From: Gemmataceae bacterium
Lineage (GTDB): Bacteria > Planctomycetota > Planctomycetia > Gemmatales > Gemmataceae
DNA length: 64,000 bases
Assembly (NCBI GenBank): GCA_019636445.1
Contig: JAHBXO010000013.1
Coordinates: forward strand, 1 to 64,000
Direction: 5' to 3'
Shown: piece after piece, positions 16,301-24,013 of the stretch
Layout: each line of letters opens with the position of its first letter
Position numbering within the stretch: position 1 is the first letter of the stretch
Translations under genes and position numbers: made by a program
The notes under the pieces: generated by a model
What the model was told of the DNA's origin: nothing
The model's database searches: none
Seen by the model: only the letters and a program-made list of their open reading frames with translations

Positions 16301-17596
16301 CCGCTTCGTGAGCGTCACCGGCGGCTGGCCCTTCAGCGCGATCTCCACTTTTTGCACGTCGTCGGTTTCAAAGCGGGCCAATTGCGCATCCCGCAGATCG
16401 TCGGCCTTCGGGAAGAGGTCGGCGAACCGGTCGGCCTTCACTTCGAAGAGCAAGTCGAGTCCGTCGATGCTCGCAAAGTGATAGGTCTCGATGGTGGGCT
16501 GCGGCGGCGGGGGCGGCGGGGCGAAGGGCTGGGCCGGCGGCGGGGGCGTGCCCGGTTTCACGATCGTACGCGACACTTTGCCGACCCGCAGGGTCGTCGG
16601 GCCGGCCTTGCGCGTGACGACGAGGACGCGTTCGGGCTTGTCCAGGCCGGTCTCGGCAGCGGGCTTCGCGGGCAGGAACTGCTCGACCCAGATTTCGGGA
16701 ATCGCCGTGAGGATGCCGCGGAGTTTGGCCGGGTCGAGCCGATCGCGAATGGCCGTGTAGGTCTTGTTTGCCTGACCGACACCGATCGATTCCAGCTCCC
16801 AAGCCGTCGCGAGCTTGTTCGCGGTCAGCGCCGGTTCGCCCGTGGAGTCGCGCTCCGGCTTCGGCTGCGGGTTCGGGGCCACACGCTTGATGGCCACGCC
16901 GGCATCGGCCGTCTCCAGCTTCACCGCGACGATGTCGTTGCTCGCGACGGCCCAACGGCCGCCCGGCGGCGTGGTCTGGTTCGGTGCGAGCGATTCTCCG
17001 CCCGTGAGCTTCACGCGCTCGAATTCCGGGAAGAGTTGCTTGCGGCGGTATTCTTCCGGCTTGCGGGCAACGACCTGCATCAGGTCCGAATCGAAGCGAA
17101 GGAGGTCCGCGTGGTCGTCGACCTTCACCCAGGTCGGCCGGGCGTATTCGGGTTCGTTCGGCTTGGCGTCCGGCCGGCCGAGGGTCAGCGTGACGGTGCG
17201 GGCACCGGTGCCGAGCTTCGCGACGATCGGCTTCTGAGTCGCGTCGAGGCCGTAAGGCTTCAGGTCGGCTTCGGGCGCGACCGGTTGGAAGCGGGACTTC
17301 AGATTGGCCAGCGCGGCGACGAGCGCTTCGGCTTCGCTCTGGCGGACGGGCCAGTTGCCGGGTTGAGTCCAAACACCATCGGCCCCGCGCACCAGCGCGA
17401 GCGTGTCCTTATCGATCGTGAGGGAGACGGTCCGCACGTCGGCGGGATTCAGCGGCGCGAGGGCTTCGACGGCCGGGGATGCCGGTGCGACCGGCGTACC
17501 GACGCCCAGGGAGGGCGCGAGGGCGTCGCCCTTCCAGACCCAGAAGGCGGACCCGGCGACGAGAACGGCGAGGAGGATCGTGGTGAACCAGCGCAT
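13331..17596 (-). CDS. DUF4340 multi-repeat protein, last gene of a Gld-like ABC operon
   Basis: About 1421 residues from ATG 17596 (MRWFTTILLAVLVAGSAFWV), which gives an N-terminal membrane anchor. An upstream GTG at 17623 lies in a repeat and is not favoured. The rest is extracytoplasmic and built of repeated DUF4340 units; I count seven copies of the signature (Y/F/H)GL(D/A)xP, for example PYGLDATQKP, KHGLDKPAI, EFGLDKPEY, PFGLDAPAA and PYGLDKPVV. Single DUF4340 proteins usually have two or three such units, so this one is expanded. DUF4340 genes commonly follow GldA/GldF/GldG-like genes, as here. The substrate of the system is unknown, and the protein may be its extracytoplasmic scaffold. 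Confidence 0.88.
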   Translation of the reverse strand: MRWFTTILLAVLVAGSAFWVWKGDALAPSLGVGTPVAPASPAVEALAPLNPADVRTVSLTIDKDTLALVRGADGVWTQPGNWPVRQSEAEALVAALANLKSRFQPVAPEADLKPYGLDATQKPIVAKLGTGARTVTLTLGRPDAKPNEPEYARPTWVKVDDHADLLRFDSDLMQVVARKPEEYRRKQLFPEFERVKLTGGESLAPNQTTPPGGRWAVASNDIVAVKLETADAGVAIKRVAPNPQPKPERDSTGEPALTANKLATAWELESIGVGQANKTYTAIRDRLDPAKLRGILTAIPEIWVEQFLPAKPAAETGLDKPERVLVVTRKAGPTTLRVGKVSRTIVKPGTPPPPAQPFAPPPPPPQPTIETYHFASIDGLDLLFEVKADRFADLFPKADDLRDAQLARFETDDVQKVEIALKGQPPVTLTKRKGNKNAEKEDDKQDRWYVGDILAESTKATELIDALAKLEAKNPAGMADPLIVAQPMGEKNVVDNPSPMALASMGIDGMSAITLTIQEKAPEGQTPPAPQTVKYLIGKHDADKKKLNVQVAGWPRANVVADDAKKLIDRPALAYRGRRLFDMAELKLAGLTVTKGTDTFALAKTADKWKLTKPLTIDADDAKANQLTGDLTRLEATEYVDDAPKPEDLDKKYGLAKPAMTLELAFGAKTEKIDIGISPEFKPEYYARRNGAGSIFTVPKATIDSLKDGALAFLPLQLWSVPADKVTAIEIQRNEGKETYKLAGEGANWKISGPFDAPAPFLAATATASAVASLRAEKYDAATIDPAKHGLDKPAIKLVVSYKESKADDPKVETPVTRTLLIGKPADAPNTRYAKLADGPNTAVFTVNDTILKDVDKPALELLDKTVLNQKPDALTKVQIVGPKADENVTLTKDAMGVWKAEGAAFAPDKPTVDQMLSFLARPAVREIVAYGPTVKWAEFGLDKPEYTITGTFTADGKTETHAVKLGKLNGAARYARVDDGPAAVLLAEPAAQALARGKLDFADRALLSFDAPALTTLVRKMGADELEITQGATVGWDMVKPAKFKADQTILDDLSDQLSKLRASKVAAFAPKDLKPFGLDAPAATFTLKVGLDKPVDKVLKIGKPVDDKQPEGDRFVLVDGAKDVSVGVLPGALAKRLLADPLKFRDRSLARFPKADRIEMTRGERTVTFAEINGTWKMVLPVEAEAEQADIDEFINALAKLQAEELEAEKPKDLKPYGLDKPVVKWTLKNGATEVLSLLVGNEKGGKAYAKLEKGDLVAVLDRALTAKVTGEYRKRTAWTGVDASQVEAIDFQAGEQKWKYTKVGANWVDAAKPTDLVDPAAITELLDALAGLKAQRYAADKGADLKLYGLLPPQRTITLSQRGGVTKTLQIGREEGGSNGTRLYARVDDKDRTDVFILGEADVRKIAKDRAGFLKKSP

Positions 17597-17621
17597 GGCA
17601 ATTTCAGTTGAAGAGTTTTTC

Positions 17622-17705
17622 ACCGCGGAGGACGCGGAGATCGCAGAGACAACGAATCCGATCGTGATCCATTCTTCTCTCTGCGTCCTCCGCGTTCTCC
17701 GCGGT
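17622..17705. repeat. Imperfect 28-bp inverted repeat in operon junction
   Basis: The left arm 17622-17649 (ACCGCGGAGGACGCGGAGAT...) and the right arm 17678-17705 are reverse complements at 25 of 28 positions, with a 28-base spacer. The CGGAG-rich arm pattern is of the kind dispersed between genes in planctomycete and cyanobacterial genomes. It fills the gap between the GldG-like and DUF4340 genes and would form a strong hairpin in the transcript. Confidence 0.8.
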
Positions 17706-17720
17706 AAATCGGTGTTGGTC

Positions 17721-20309
17721 CTATCTGACTTTCCGCATCATCAGCATCAGCACGCCAAGGTAGGCGCACAGCATCGGCAGCCCGATGGCGGTGCCAAGCC
17801 GCCAGTACAGCGATTGCTTGTCATTCAACGTGACGCGCGGGTACTGCCATTTCTGTTCGGCCGGCAGATCCTTGGGCAGACGATCCTCGCGTTTGAGCTG
17901 CCAGTTGAGCGTGTGGACGATGAGTTTCTCGTGGGCGGGGTCCAGCGTGCGGCCCGCGATGAGGCCGCCGTGGCCGAAGACCGCCACGCGCACGAGGGGC
18001 GTCTTCGCTCGGTCTGCGGGCTTCAGCACGTTCGCGTACAATTCGGGTTCGACCACGAGCGGTGAAAGGCCGCCCCAACTGCCGATCGCGGCCCCGACGG
18101 TGGCGGCGGCTTGCTCCGTGGCCTTCTGGGCGGTGTCCTTGTTGAGGAACCACTCCGCCGGCACGGTGCGTTCGATCGCCGCGCCGACCGGGAACGGCCC
18201 CTTCCGCTCCTCGTCGCGCGTGCCGCGTTTCGGATCGTCCGGCTTCGGCGGCGAATACTCCGGCACATAGTCCCCTTCGGGTACCGGCTTGTCCTCGCCC
18301 CACGCGTCCTTCGAACTTTCCGCGATCGTCGCCGTGAACTTCTGCCGCGCCGCCACTTGAGAATTGAGATAGATCGGCCGGAACCAGTTCCGCCGCAGTT
18401 GCGCCTGCGCCTCCGATGTGCGGCCCGATACCAGCATGGCCGCCGCGATCGGGTTGGGAGCTTGGCCCTTGCCGGGGAGATCAAATGTCAGGGGCGGTAC
18501 CGTCACCGTTCCACCTGCGCGGAGCGTTTCCCCGCTTTGCTCGATCATGGCGCGCGTTTCGGCATCGAACATGACGGTGAGGTTGCTGAACTCGAAACCG
18601 AGCCGCTTGAAGACACCCTCGAGGGCATCTTCGGGGAATCCGGGGATCGGCCGGGTGTCCGCGGGATTGACCGCACCGAAAAGACCGAGCACCGGTTTGC
18701 CAGCCTTGAGGAAGTCTTTCACGACATCGGCCTGTTCCTCGGTCAGCGCGTAGATCAGGTTCGGCAGGTAGTCGCCGGCGACGAGATTCGGCGTCGTCTG
18801 GCGCGGCACGATCAGCACGTCGCAATCGGCGATGGCTTGCGCGAGTTTCCGTTTCACGTCCGTCGTCCGCCGCGACTCCACCGCCCGCTCGTTCTTCATC
18901 GCGTCGAAGTATTTCGGTCGGATCTTGTCCAACTCTTCCTGATTCGCCTTCAGCCGATCCTGCGTGCCCTTGATCGCTTCGACCAGAAACTCGGACGCGG
19001 CCTTGCGATCGTCTTCCGTCTCGAATTCCTGATTGAACTTCACGAATTCCAGCTTCCGGGCGATCTGGTTCAGCGGTTCCTTGTCGACGGTCTCCTTGGA
19101 TTTCGTGAACGCCATCAGCTGCAATTCGAGGCGCGGCTGGCGCGCGCTCAGAACGGCGTAGGCATTCTCGATCGCAGTCAGTTCGTTTTCCGCGAAGGTG
19201 TCGCCGGCCGCGGTGCCCGCGCCGCGCCCGAGGCCGCGCCGCGTGAACACGTCCACGATCTCGAAGCCGTTGCGCTCGAGCATGCGCCGCAGGCCGCCGC
19301 TCGTGTAACGATCCGCCTCCTCGTCGCCGGCGGATTGCGACGCGAAGAACGGGTGGATGATGAGCAGGCCGACTTTCGGCTTCTTTTCGCCGAGCTTGAA
19401 CACGCGGTCGGCGAACGGTCGGATCCCCTGCGGGATCAGCACGAGATTCTTGTTCTTGGCTTGCGTCGTCCCGTCGGCGCGCTTCACGATCTCCTGCGAG
19501 GCGGTCTTGTCGAGCAGCAGAAACTCTCCGAAGCTCAATCGCTGAACCTTGCCGTCGGCGTGGAAGAAGATGCTGTTCTCCGGGGCCGACTCGAGCGCGG
19601 CGCGGAGGTTCGGGGACTCCTTCGTCAGGTCGTCGAGCTGGTCGAGGTAGCTCTCGTCCGTGGTATCGAGGACCGTGACACGGAACTGCGGGCCGATCTC
19701 GCGGAAGAGATCCACAAGGTCGCGGACCTTCTCGGTCACCTTCCGGTCGGCGGCCGAGACGAGGCTGTCGTCGGTCGAATTGTTGACGGCATCGGTCTTG
19801 CGCTGCTTGAGAACGATCACGTCCGTGGGCCGCGTGATCGCTCGGAGTTCGTCGCGGACATCCTGCGGCAACGTGAACTGCTTGTCCCGCGTGCAGTCGT
19901 AACGCTGGAAGTGCGAGAACGACCAGAAATTGACGATGAGCACGAGGGCCACGGCGAGACCGGTCTGCAGCCAGCCGTTCGCACCCACTGCGGTCCGACG
20001 ACCCGTGACGAGCGTGAGTGCGCCAAGCAATTCGACCGCGCCCCACAGCAGCACGGCCACGGCGCCGGCGCCCAGGATCCAACTCGCGAACTTCGCCCCC
20101 TCGCCAAATCCACCGGAGAAGGCGGTCTGAAACTGATTCCGTACCGCCGTCGCACCCGCGCCGACGGACTCGACGGGGCCGAGGTTCGGCGATTCGGTGG
20201 CGAGCAGTACGCCGCCGATCGCGGCCGCGAGCAAGCCCGTGAGGCCGAGGGCGCGGAGCGTGAAGCGGAACAGGTTGCCGAGCGTCGTGCGCTGTCGTGC
20301 GTCAGCCAT
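17721..20309 (-). CDS. GldG-like ABC transport auxiliary protein
   Basis: 862 residues from ATG 20309 (MADARQRTTL), chosen for the GAGGGA seven bases upstream. It has three TM helices near the N-terminus, then a large extracytoplasmic part with a GldG-type ABC auxiliary domain (starting YDCTRDKQFTLPQDVRDELR, then TDVIVLKQR and the block DLFREIGPQFRVTVLDTTD). The C-terminal TM helix is GLPMLCAYLGVLMLMM. In the Bacteroidetes gliding system GldG partners GldA and GldF; in planctomycetes the same trio occurs without a proven gliding role. It lies between the permease and DUF4340 genes. Confidence 0.88.
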   Translation of the reverse strand: MADARQRTTLGNLFRFTLRALGLTGLLAAAIGGVLLATESPNLGPVESVGAGATAVRNQFQTAFSGGFGEGAKFASWILGAGAVAVLLWGAVELLGALTLVTGRRTAVGANGWLQTGLAVALVLIVNFWSFSHFQRYDCTRDKQFTLPQDVRDELRAITRPTDVIVLKQRKTDAVNNSTDDSLVSAADRKVTEKVRDLVDLFREIGPQFRVTVLDTTDESYLDQLDDLTKESPNLRAALESAPENSIFFHADGKVQRLSFGEFLLLDKTASQEIVKRADGTTQAKNKNLVLIPQGIRPFADRVFKLGEKKPKVGLLIIHPFFASQSAGDEEADRYTSGGLRRMLERNGFEIVDVFTRRGLGRGAGTAAGDTFAENELTAIENAYAVLSARQPRLELQLMAFTKSKETVDKEPLNQIARKLEFVKFNQEFETEDDRKAASEFLVEAIKGTQDRLKANQEELDKIRPKYFDAMKNERAVESRRTTDVKRKLAQAIADCDVLIVPRQTTPNLVAGDYLPNLIYALTEEQADVVKDFLKAGKPVLGLFGAVNPADTRPIPGFPEDALEGVFKRLGFEFSNLTVMFDAETRAMIEQSGETLRAGGTVTVPPLTFDLPGKGQAPNPIAAAMLVSGRTSEAQAQLRRNWFRPIYLNSQVAARQKFTATIAESSKDAWGEDKPVPEGDYVPEYSPPKPDDPKRGTRDEERKGPFPVGAAIERTVPAEWFLNKDTAQKATEQAAATVGAAIGSWGGLSPLVVEPELYANVLKPADRAKTPLVRVAVFGHGGLIAGRTLDPAHEKLIVHTLNWQLKREDRLPKDLPAEQKWQYPRVTLNDKQSLYWRLGTAIGLPMLCAYLGVLMLMMRKVR

Positions 20310-20324
20310 CGTGTCCCTCGTCAT

Positions 20325-20405
20325 TTGCATTTTTCATTTTCATTGGTCCGAACGAGGAACCGTTTCCGAACCAATGCAAAATGAGGAATTCAAAATGCAA
20401 AATGG
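20325..20405. repeat. AT-rich intergenic repeat with inverted segment
   Basis: This gap between GldF-like and GldG-like genes is markedly AT-rich in a GC-rich genome. It holds repeated TTTTGCATT-type units on the minus strand (ATGCAAAATGAGGAATTCAA and AAATGCAAAATGG on the plus strand) and an inverted pair around ATTGGTCCG (20342) and CGAACCAAT (20367). The repeat lies immediately after the permease stop codon. Confidence 0.65.
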
Positions 20406-21167
20406 TTATCGCAATCGTCTCGCTTCCAAGCTGCGTACCGTCAGAAACAAACACAAGAGCGTGATCGATCCATAGAGGACCAGATGGCGCGTATCGACGA
20501 TGCCGCGGGTAAAGTCCCGGCGGAAATGCTCCGGCACGCTCAGGAAATACACGATCCGCGTCGTCAGCGATCCCGCGTCGTACTCCGGTCGCCAGAACGC
20601 TGCCACCACGAACACCAAACTCAGAATCATCGCGATCATCGCCGCCACGAGCTGGCTCTTCACCAGGCTCGAGACGTAGAGACCAATCGCCAGGAACATC
20701 GCGCCGGCGAAGAACGCGCCGACGTAGGACGTCACCACCGGCCACGGGTCGATACGCGGCTTCCAGTTCGCGTCCAGATCCAGCAACACCGGCAGATACG
20801 CGAGCGTTGGCAGCCACAAGACCACGTAGAAGAGCAGGCACGCGAGATACTTCCCCGCCACGACCTGCCAGTCGCGGATCGGTGCGGTCATGAGGCTTTC
20901 GAGCGTGCCGGTGCCGCGCTCCTCCGCGAGCAGTCGCATCGTGAGCAGCGGGGGAATGAACAGAAAGACGAGCCAGAACTTCTCGTCGCCGAGCAGCGTC
21001 TGCATCGGGAACTCGGTGCCGCGCGGTCCCGGCTCCGTCAGCAGGCCGAGTGCCAGGCCGAACAGCCGGCCCGTCACGAGCAGAAACACGGCAAGCGTGA
21101 CAAACCCGATCGGCGAGAAGAAGTACGCCGTGAATTCGCGTTGAATTAAGCTCAGTGTGGGTCTCAT
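20406..21167 (-). CDS. ABC-2 type permease, GldF-like
   Basis: 253 residues from ATG 21167 (MRPTLSLIQREFTAYFFSPI). The frame is open to 21239, but the extra N-terminus is translated tandem repeat and is excluded. It has six hydrophobic helices. The region LLTMRLLAEERGTGTLESLM with TAPIRDWQVVAGK is the conserved cytoplasmic signature of GldF/NosY-type ABC-2 permeases. It forms the membrane channel with the ATPase encoded immediately upstream (21243-21965). The trio with the GldG-like gene supports a Gld-type exporter. Confidence 0.92.
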   Translation of the reverse strand: MRPTLSLIQREFTAYFFSPIGFVTLAVFLLVTGRLFGLALGLLTEPGPRGTEFPMQTLLGDEKFWLVFLFIPPLLTMRLLAEERGTGTLESLMTAPIRDWQVVAGKYLACLLFYVVLWLPTLAYLPVLLDLDANWKPRIDPWPVVTSYVGAFFAGAMFLAIGLYVSSLVKSQLVAAMIAMILSLVFVVAAFWRPEYDAGSLTTRIVYFLSVPEHFRRDFTRGIVDTRHLVLYGSITLLCLFLTVRSLEARRLR

Positions 21168-21178
21168 GGCGTTGGGAA

Positions 21179-21237
21179 TTCGGATTTCGGATTTCGGGTT
21201 TCGGATTTCACTCCGCACTCCGCACTCCGCACTCCGC
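21179..21237. repeat. Tandem short repeats between the ATPase and permease genes
   Basis: About 21179-21209 is a run of GGATTTC-like units; 21210-21237 is four exact copies of ACTCCGC. Together they occupy almost the whole 75-base gap between the ABC ATPase stop and the permease start, and extend the permease frame artificially. Slippage could change spacing between these coupled genes. Confidence 0.85.
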
Positions 21238-21242
21238 ATTTC

Positions 21243-21965
21243 TCAAATCCCCTCCTGGCCGGTCAGGCGGATGAAGATGTCTTCCAGGTTCTGGTTGCCG
21301 TAGCGCTCGCGGACCGCGGCCAGTGATCCGTCGGCAACGACCTGCCCTTGGTAAATGATGATGACCGAATCGCACGCGGCCTCCACCTCGGAGAGGATGT
21401 GCGTGCTGAGCAACATCGTGTGCTGCTGGCCGAGTTCGCGAATCAGCTTGCGCGTCTCGCGGATCTGGGTCGGGTCGAGGCCGGCGGTCGGTTCGTCGAG
21501 GATCAGCACCGGCGGGTCGGCGAGCAGGGCGTCGGCAAGACCGACGCGCTGGCGGTAGCCCTTCGAGAGCGTGCCGACAAGCTGGGACTTCACATCCTTG
21601 AGCCAGCAGCGCTCCAGGACATAGTCGAGTCGCTTGCGCCGGGTACTCCAGCCCAAGCCCTTCAACCCGGCGCGGAACTTGAGATACTCGGTGACACGCA
21701 TGTCGCCGTAGAGCGGGCAGCTTTCCGGCATGTAGCCGATGCGGCGGCGGGCTTCGATCGGGTCCCAGAACACGTCGCGCCCGTCGATGCTGGCCTTGCC
21801 GGACGTGGCCGTGAGAAAGCCGGCGAGGATCCGCATGGTGGTCGACTTCCCGGCACCGTTCGGTCCGAGAAAACCGACGACACGGCCTCTGGGCACCTCG
21901 AAGGAGATGCCGCGAACCGCGGGATATTCGCCGTAATATTTGAAAAGGTCTTGAACGACGATCAT
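21243..21965 (-). CDS. ABC transporter ATP-binding protein, GldA-like
   Basis: 240 residues from ATG 21965 (MIVVQDLFKYYGEYPAVRGI). Walker A GPNGAGKST is at 34-42, the signature region reads LSKGYRQRVGLADALL, Walker B is VLILDEPTAGLDP, and the switch His is in LLSTHILSEVE. The open frame extends to 22082 without support. It energises the permease at 20406-21167. As first gene of the Gld-like operon its promoter must lie in the 215-base divergent gap shared with the membrane protein at 22187. Confidence 0.92.
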   Translation of the reverse strand: MIVVQDLFKYYGEYPAVRGISFEVPRGRVVGFLGPNGAGKSTTMRILAGFLTATSGKASIDGRDVFWDPIEARRRIGYMPESCPLYGDMRVTEYLKFRAGLKGLGWSTRRKRLDYVLERCWLKDVKSQLVGTLSKGYRQRVGLADALLADPPVLILDEPTAGLDPTQIRETRKLIRELGQQHTMLLSTHILSEVEAACDSVIIIYQGQVVADGSLAAVRERYGNQNLEDIFIRLTGQEGI

Positions 21966-22104
21966 GGCGGGCACGGTCTCGACGAGGCGGATCGTGGGTG
22001 CAACTCGGTGGCCGTCCGGCATCGACTGGATTAGGCGATCCGTTCCGGCAAGGCAAGGGGCGGAAACTGGGGGTTGTGACAACGCTTACAAGTGGGATTT
22101 TCTT

Positions 22105-22134
22105 TTGACAGTCGCGGTAGGGGGCCTATATGAT
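22105..22134 (+). promoter_or_regulatory. Sigma-70-type promoter for the membrane protein gene
   Basis: TTGACA at 22105-22110 is a perfect -35 consensus. TATGAT at 22129-22134 follows at an 18-base spacing (TATATG at 16 is an alternative reading). The predicted transcript starts about 45 bases before the downstream start codon. This is the clearest promoter in the window. Confidence 0.75.
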
Positions 22135-22186
22135 CCGTTAATCTGGAGAAAATAGACAATTTGCACGGCTTCTCTGCGGGGTGCCG

Positions 22187-23407
22187 ATGTTCGATTTCCG
22201 CGCCTTTTGGCTCCGCCTCGGCTACGTCCTCGGCTTTCGCGAGGAGCCGCCGAAATTCAATCTGCGAACCACGACCATCACCTCCGGGCCCGCGGATGCC
22301 CCTCCACCTTCTGAGCACAAGGCGTCTCCGATCGACGAGGACTGGCCGGGGCGCCGGATCCTGACTCGCATCATCATCGCCGGATTCATCGGGATCGCGT
22401 TCTACGGTTTCTTCGCGAACGCCAGCCGCGTCCTGATCCCGCTCATCTGGGCGCTCGGCACGCTGGCGCTCGGCACCCTGACCGGTTTCCTGTTCTGCCT
22501 GCCGCGCATCCGTCAGGGCGAACCGGTCGAACGGGAATCCGAAACCGCCGATCCGACGAAGGCAGGCGATCCTGCGAAATCCAAGCGCGCCCCCCGCGGG
22601 ACCGACGGCTACGGATTGGATATCAACACCAACCTCGAACAGATTTCCGACTGGCTCTCCAAAATCATCGTTGGCCTTGGTCTCGTGGAACTGCGTAAGA
22701 TCCCCGGCCACATGGTCGACCTTGCCGACTACATCGCCAAGGACATGGGCGATCCGAGTGCCCGGGCGTTCGCCTGCGGACTCGTGCTCTTTTTCGCCGT
22801 CTGCGGCTTCCTTTACGGCTACCTCTACATGCGGCTGATCCTCAGCCATCGCTTCCGCGAAGCGGACCAGAAATCGAAGGGGCTGGACCAGCAGAAACTC
22901 GACGAGACGGCCCGGAAGACCGAAGGCCTCGAATTGTTCGCGATCATCAACGCGGAGATTGCCGGCATTCAAGCCGAGTTGCCCGATGCGCCGCCTCACG
23001 AGGTGGACGACGCCATTCGTCTCCTGGAGGCCGCCCGCAAACTCCAACCCGACCGCCGCAAGACGAACATGCTCCTCGGCGTGCTCCTTGCGATCAAGAA
23101 AAAGGAGTACGAACGGGGTATCCGGATTTGCGAGGAGGCGATCGAAGCGATGCGCCGATCCGGCAGCCTCACCGCGAAGGACGAGGCCGACTTCCGTTAC
23201 AACATCGCCTGCTTCCACATGGCCGAGGCCAACGATCTCCCGGCCAACGACGCGCGCAAGGCCGAACTGGAATCGAAGGCGATCCGGATTCTCGATCAGG
23301 CAATCCAGATTTGGCCGGGATTGAAGTCCTTGGCGCGCACGGACCAGCAACGGGAATGGAATCCGGTCAGGAACCGACCGGAATTCCAGCGATTGGTAAC
23401 GGAATGA
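22187..23407 (+). CDS. Three-TM membrane protein with TPR-like cytoplasmic C-terminus, unknown function
   Basis: 406 residues from ATG 22187; a GTG at 22181 is in frame. A short polar N-terminus leads to two close TM helices (about 60-107, ending GTLTGFLFCLPRIRQG). Then comes a conserved-looking segment, INTNLEQISDWLSKIIVGLG followed by LVELRKIPGHMVDLADYI, a third TM helix (about 193-220) and a 180-residue helical C-terminus with TPR-like units (AIRLLEAARKLQPDRRKTNM; RIRICEEAIEAM-like). From memory the NTNLEQISDW module recurs in bacterial membrane proteins of unknown function, but no role can be named. A strong promoter and terminator make it a single-gene unit. Confidence 0.82.
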   Translation: MFDFRAFWLRLGYVLGFREEPPKFNLRTTTITSGPADAPPPSEHKASPIDEDWPGRRILTRIIIAGFIGIAFYGFFANASRVLIPLIWALGTLALGTLTGFLFCLPRIRQGEPVERESETADPTKAGDPAKSKRAPRGTDGYGLDINTNLEQISDWLSKIIVGLGLVELRKIPGHMVDLADYIAKDMGDPSARAFACGLVLFFAVCGFLYGYLYMRLILSHRFREADQKSKGLDQQKLDETARKTEGLELFAIINAEIAGIQAELPDAPPHEVDDAIRLLEAARKLQPDRRKTNMLLGVLLAIKKKEYERGIRICEEAIEAMRRSGSLTAKDEADFRYNIACFHMAEANDLPANDARKAELESKAIRILDQAIQIWPGLKSLARTDQQREWNPVRNRPEFQRLVTE

Positions 23408-23410
23408 AAA

Positions 23411-23432
23411 CACGAGCCGAACACGGCTCGTG
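23411..23432 (+). terminator. Hairpin after the TPR-like membrane protein gene
   Basis: CACGAGCCG (23411-23419) pairs perfectly with CGGCTCGTG (23424-23432) across the loop AACA, four bases after the stop codon. There is no downstream U-tract, so it may work as a Rho-independent stop only weakly, or protect the 3' end. Confidence 0.6.
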
Positions 23433-23479
23433 CGCGTGGGATTCGATTTGGGGAAGCCGACCCGTCGGGTTGGCGGCTT

Positions 23480-23515
23480 TCACTCGATGATGTATTCGAT
23501 GATGTATTCGGTCAT
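23480..23515 (-). CDS. 11-residue mini-ORF MTEYIIEYIIE
   Basis: On the minus strand ATG (23513-23515) is preceded by GAGGTG with a five-base spacer, an ideal Shine-Dalgarno. It opens a frame of eleven codons, MTEYIIEYIIE, then TGA. The peptide is two copies of a (T/E)EYII unit and is amphipathic and acidic. Downstream on the same strand a GC-rich stem (AAGCCG...CGGCTT, about 23455-23480) could end the transcript. It might be a true small protein, a leader peptide without a remaining partner, or chance. No similar peptide is known to me. Confidence 0.4.
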   Translation of the reverse strand: MTEYIIEYIIE

Positions 23516-23717
23516 GGGAACACCTCGACAGCGGATTCGATAAGCAAGCGACCGGTTCGACGCTGGCATTCTACTCCATCGACCGGCCGGTGGCGGGAAA
23601 ATTACCCGAAAACCGACCTCGCGTCCAGAGCGCCGAACCACGGCCGCGCGGCGCGGTCCACTCCCCCTCGACAGAATCCGTCGCAGCCGTTACAGTCCGC
23701 GGCCTCGGAGGTAACCC

Positions 23718-24011
23718 ATGCGCAAGGCCCTGATCATCGTTCTGGTGCTCGCCGCCGTCGGCGGTGCGTATTTCGTGGGCACGCTGTCGAAGCCGGCCGC
23801 GCCGGCCGTCGCGGCCCCGACACCGCCTCCCACGGCGATCGTGGACAATCTCATTGTGCCGACCGGCCTCACGATTCCCGAGAAACTGCCGGCGATGAAA
23901 ATCGATGATCCCGCCAAGGTGCTCGCGGGCGAAGTCAAGGTGCCGGTGGACCTGCTGCGCAAGGATCCGCCGGCGAACCCGAACTTCGTCGTGCCGGACC
24001 TGTCCAAGTAG
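23718..24011 (+). CDS. Small membrane-anchored or secreted protein
   Basis: 97 residues. The start ATG has GGAGGT eight bases upstream. The N-terminus (MRKALIIVLVLAAVGGAYFV) is a signal anchor; the rest is Pro/Ala/Val-rich with no Cys and no known domain. The next gene begins two bases after its stop, so the pair is co-transcribed. Function unknown. Confidence 0.8.
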   Translation: MRKALIIVLVLAAVGGAYFVGTLSKPAAPAVAAPTPPPTAIVDNLIVPTGLTIPEKLPAMKIDDPAKVLAGEVKVPVDLLRKDPPANPNFVVPDLSK

Positions 24012-24013
24012 CC

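Noticed and set aside
14711..17611. 966-codon open frame on the plus strand
   Set aside because: Entirely antisense to the DUF4340 gene; Arg/Gly/Val-rich translation typical of a shadow in high-GC DNA, with no domain.
18111..20384. 757-codon open frame on the plus strand
   Set aside because: Antisense to the GldG-like gene; no motif, and the minus frame has TM helices, a Shine-Dalgarno and family signatures.
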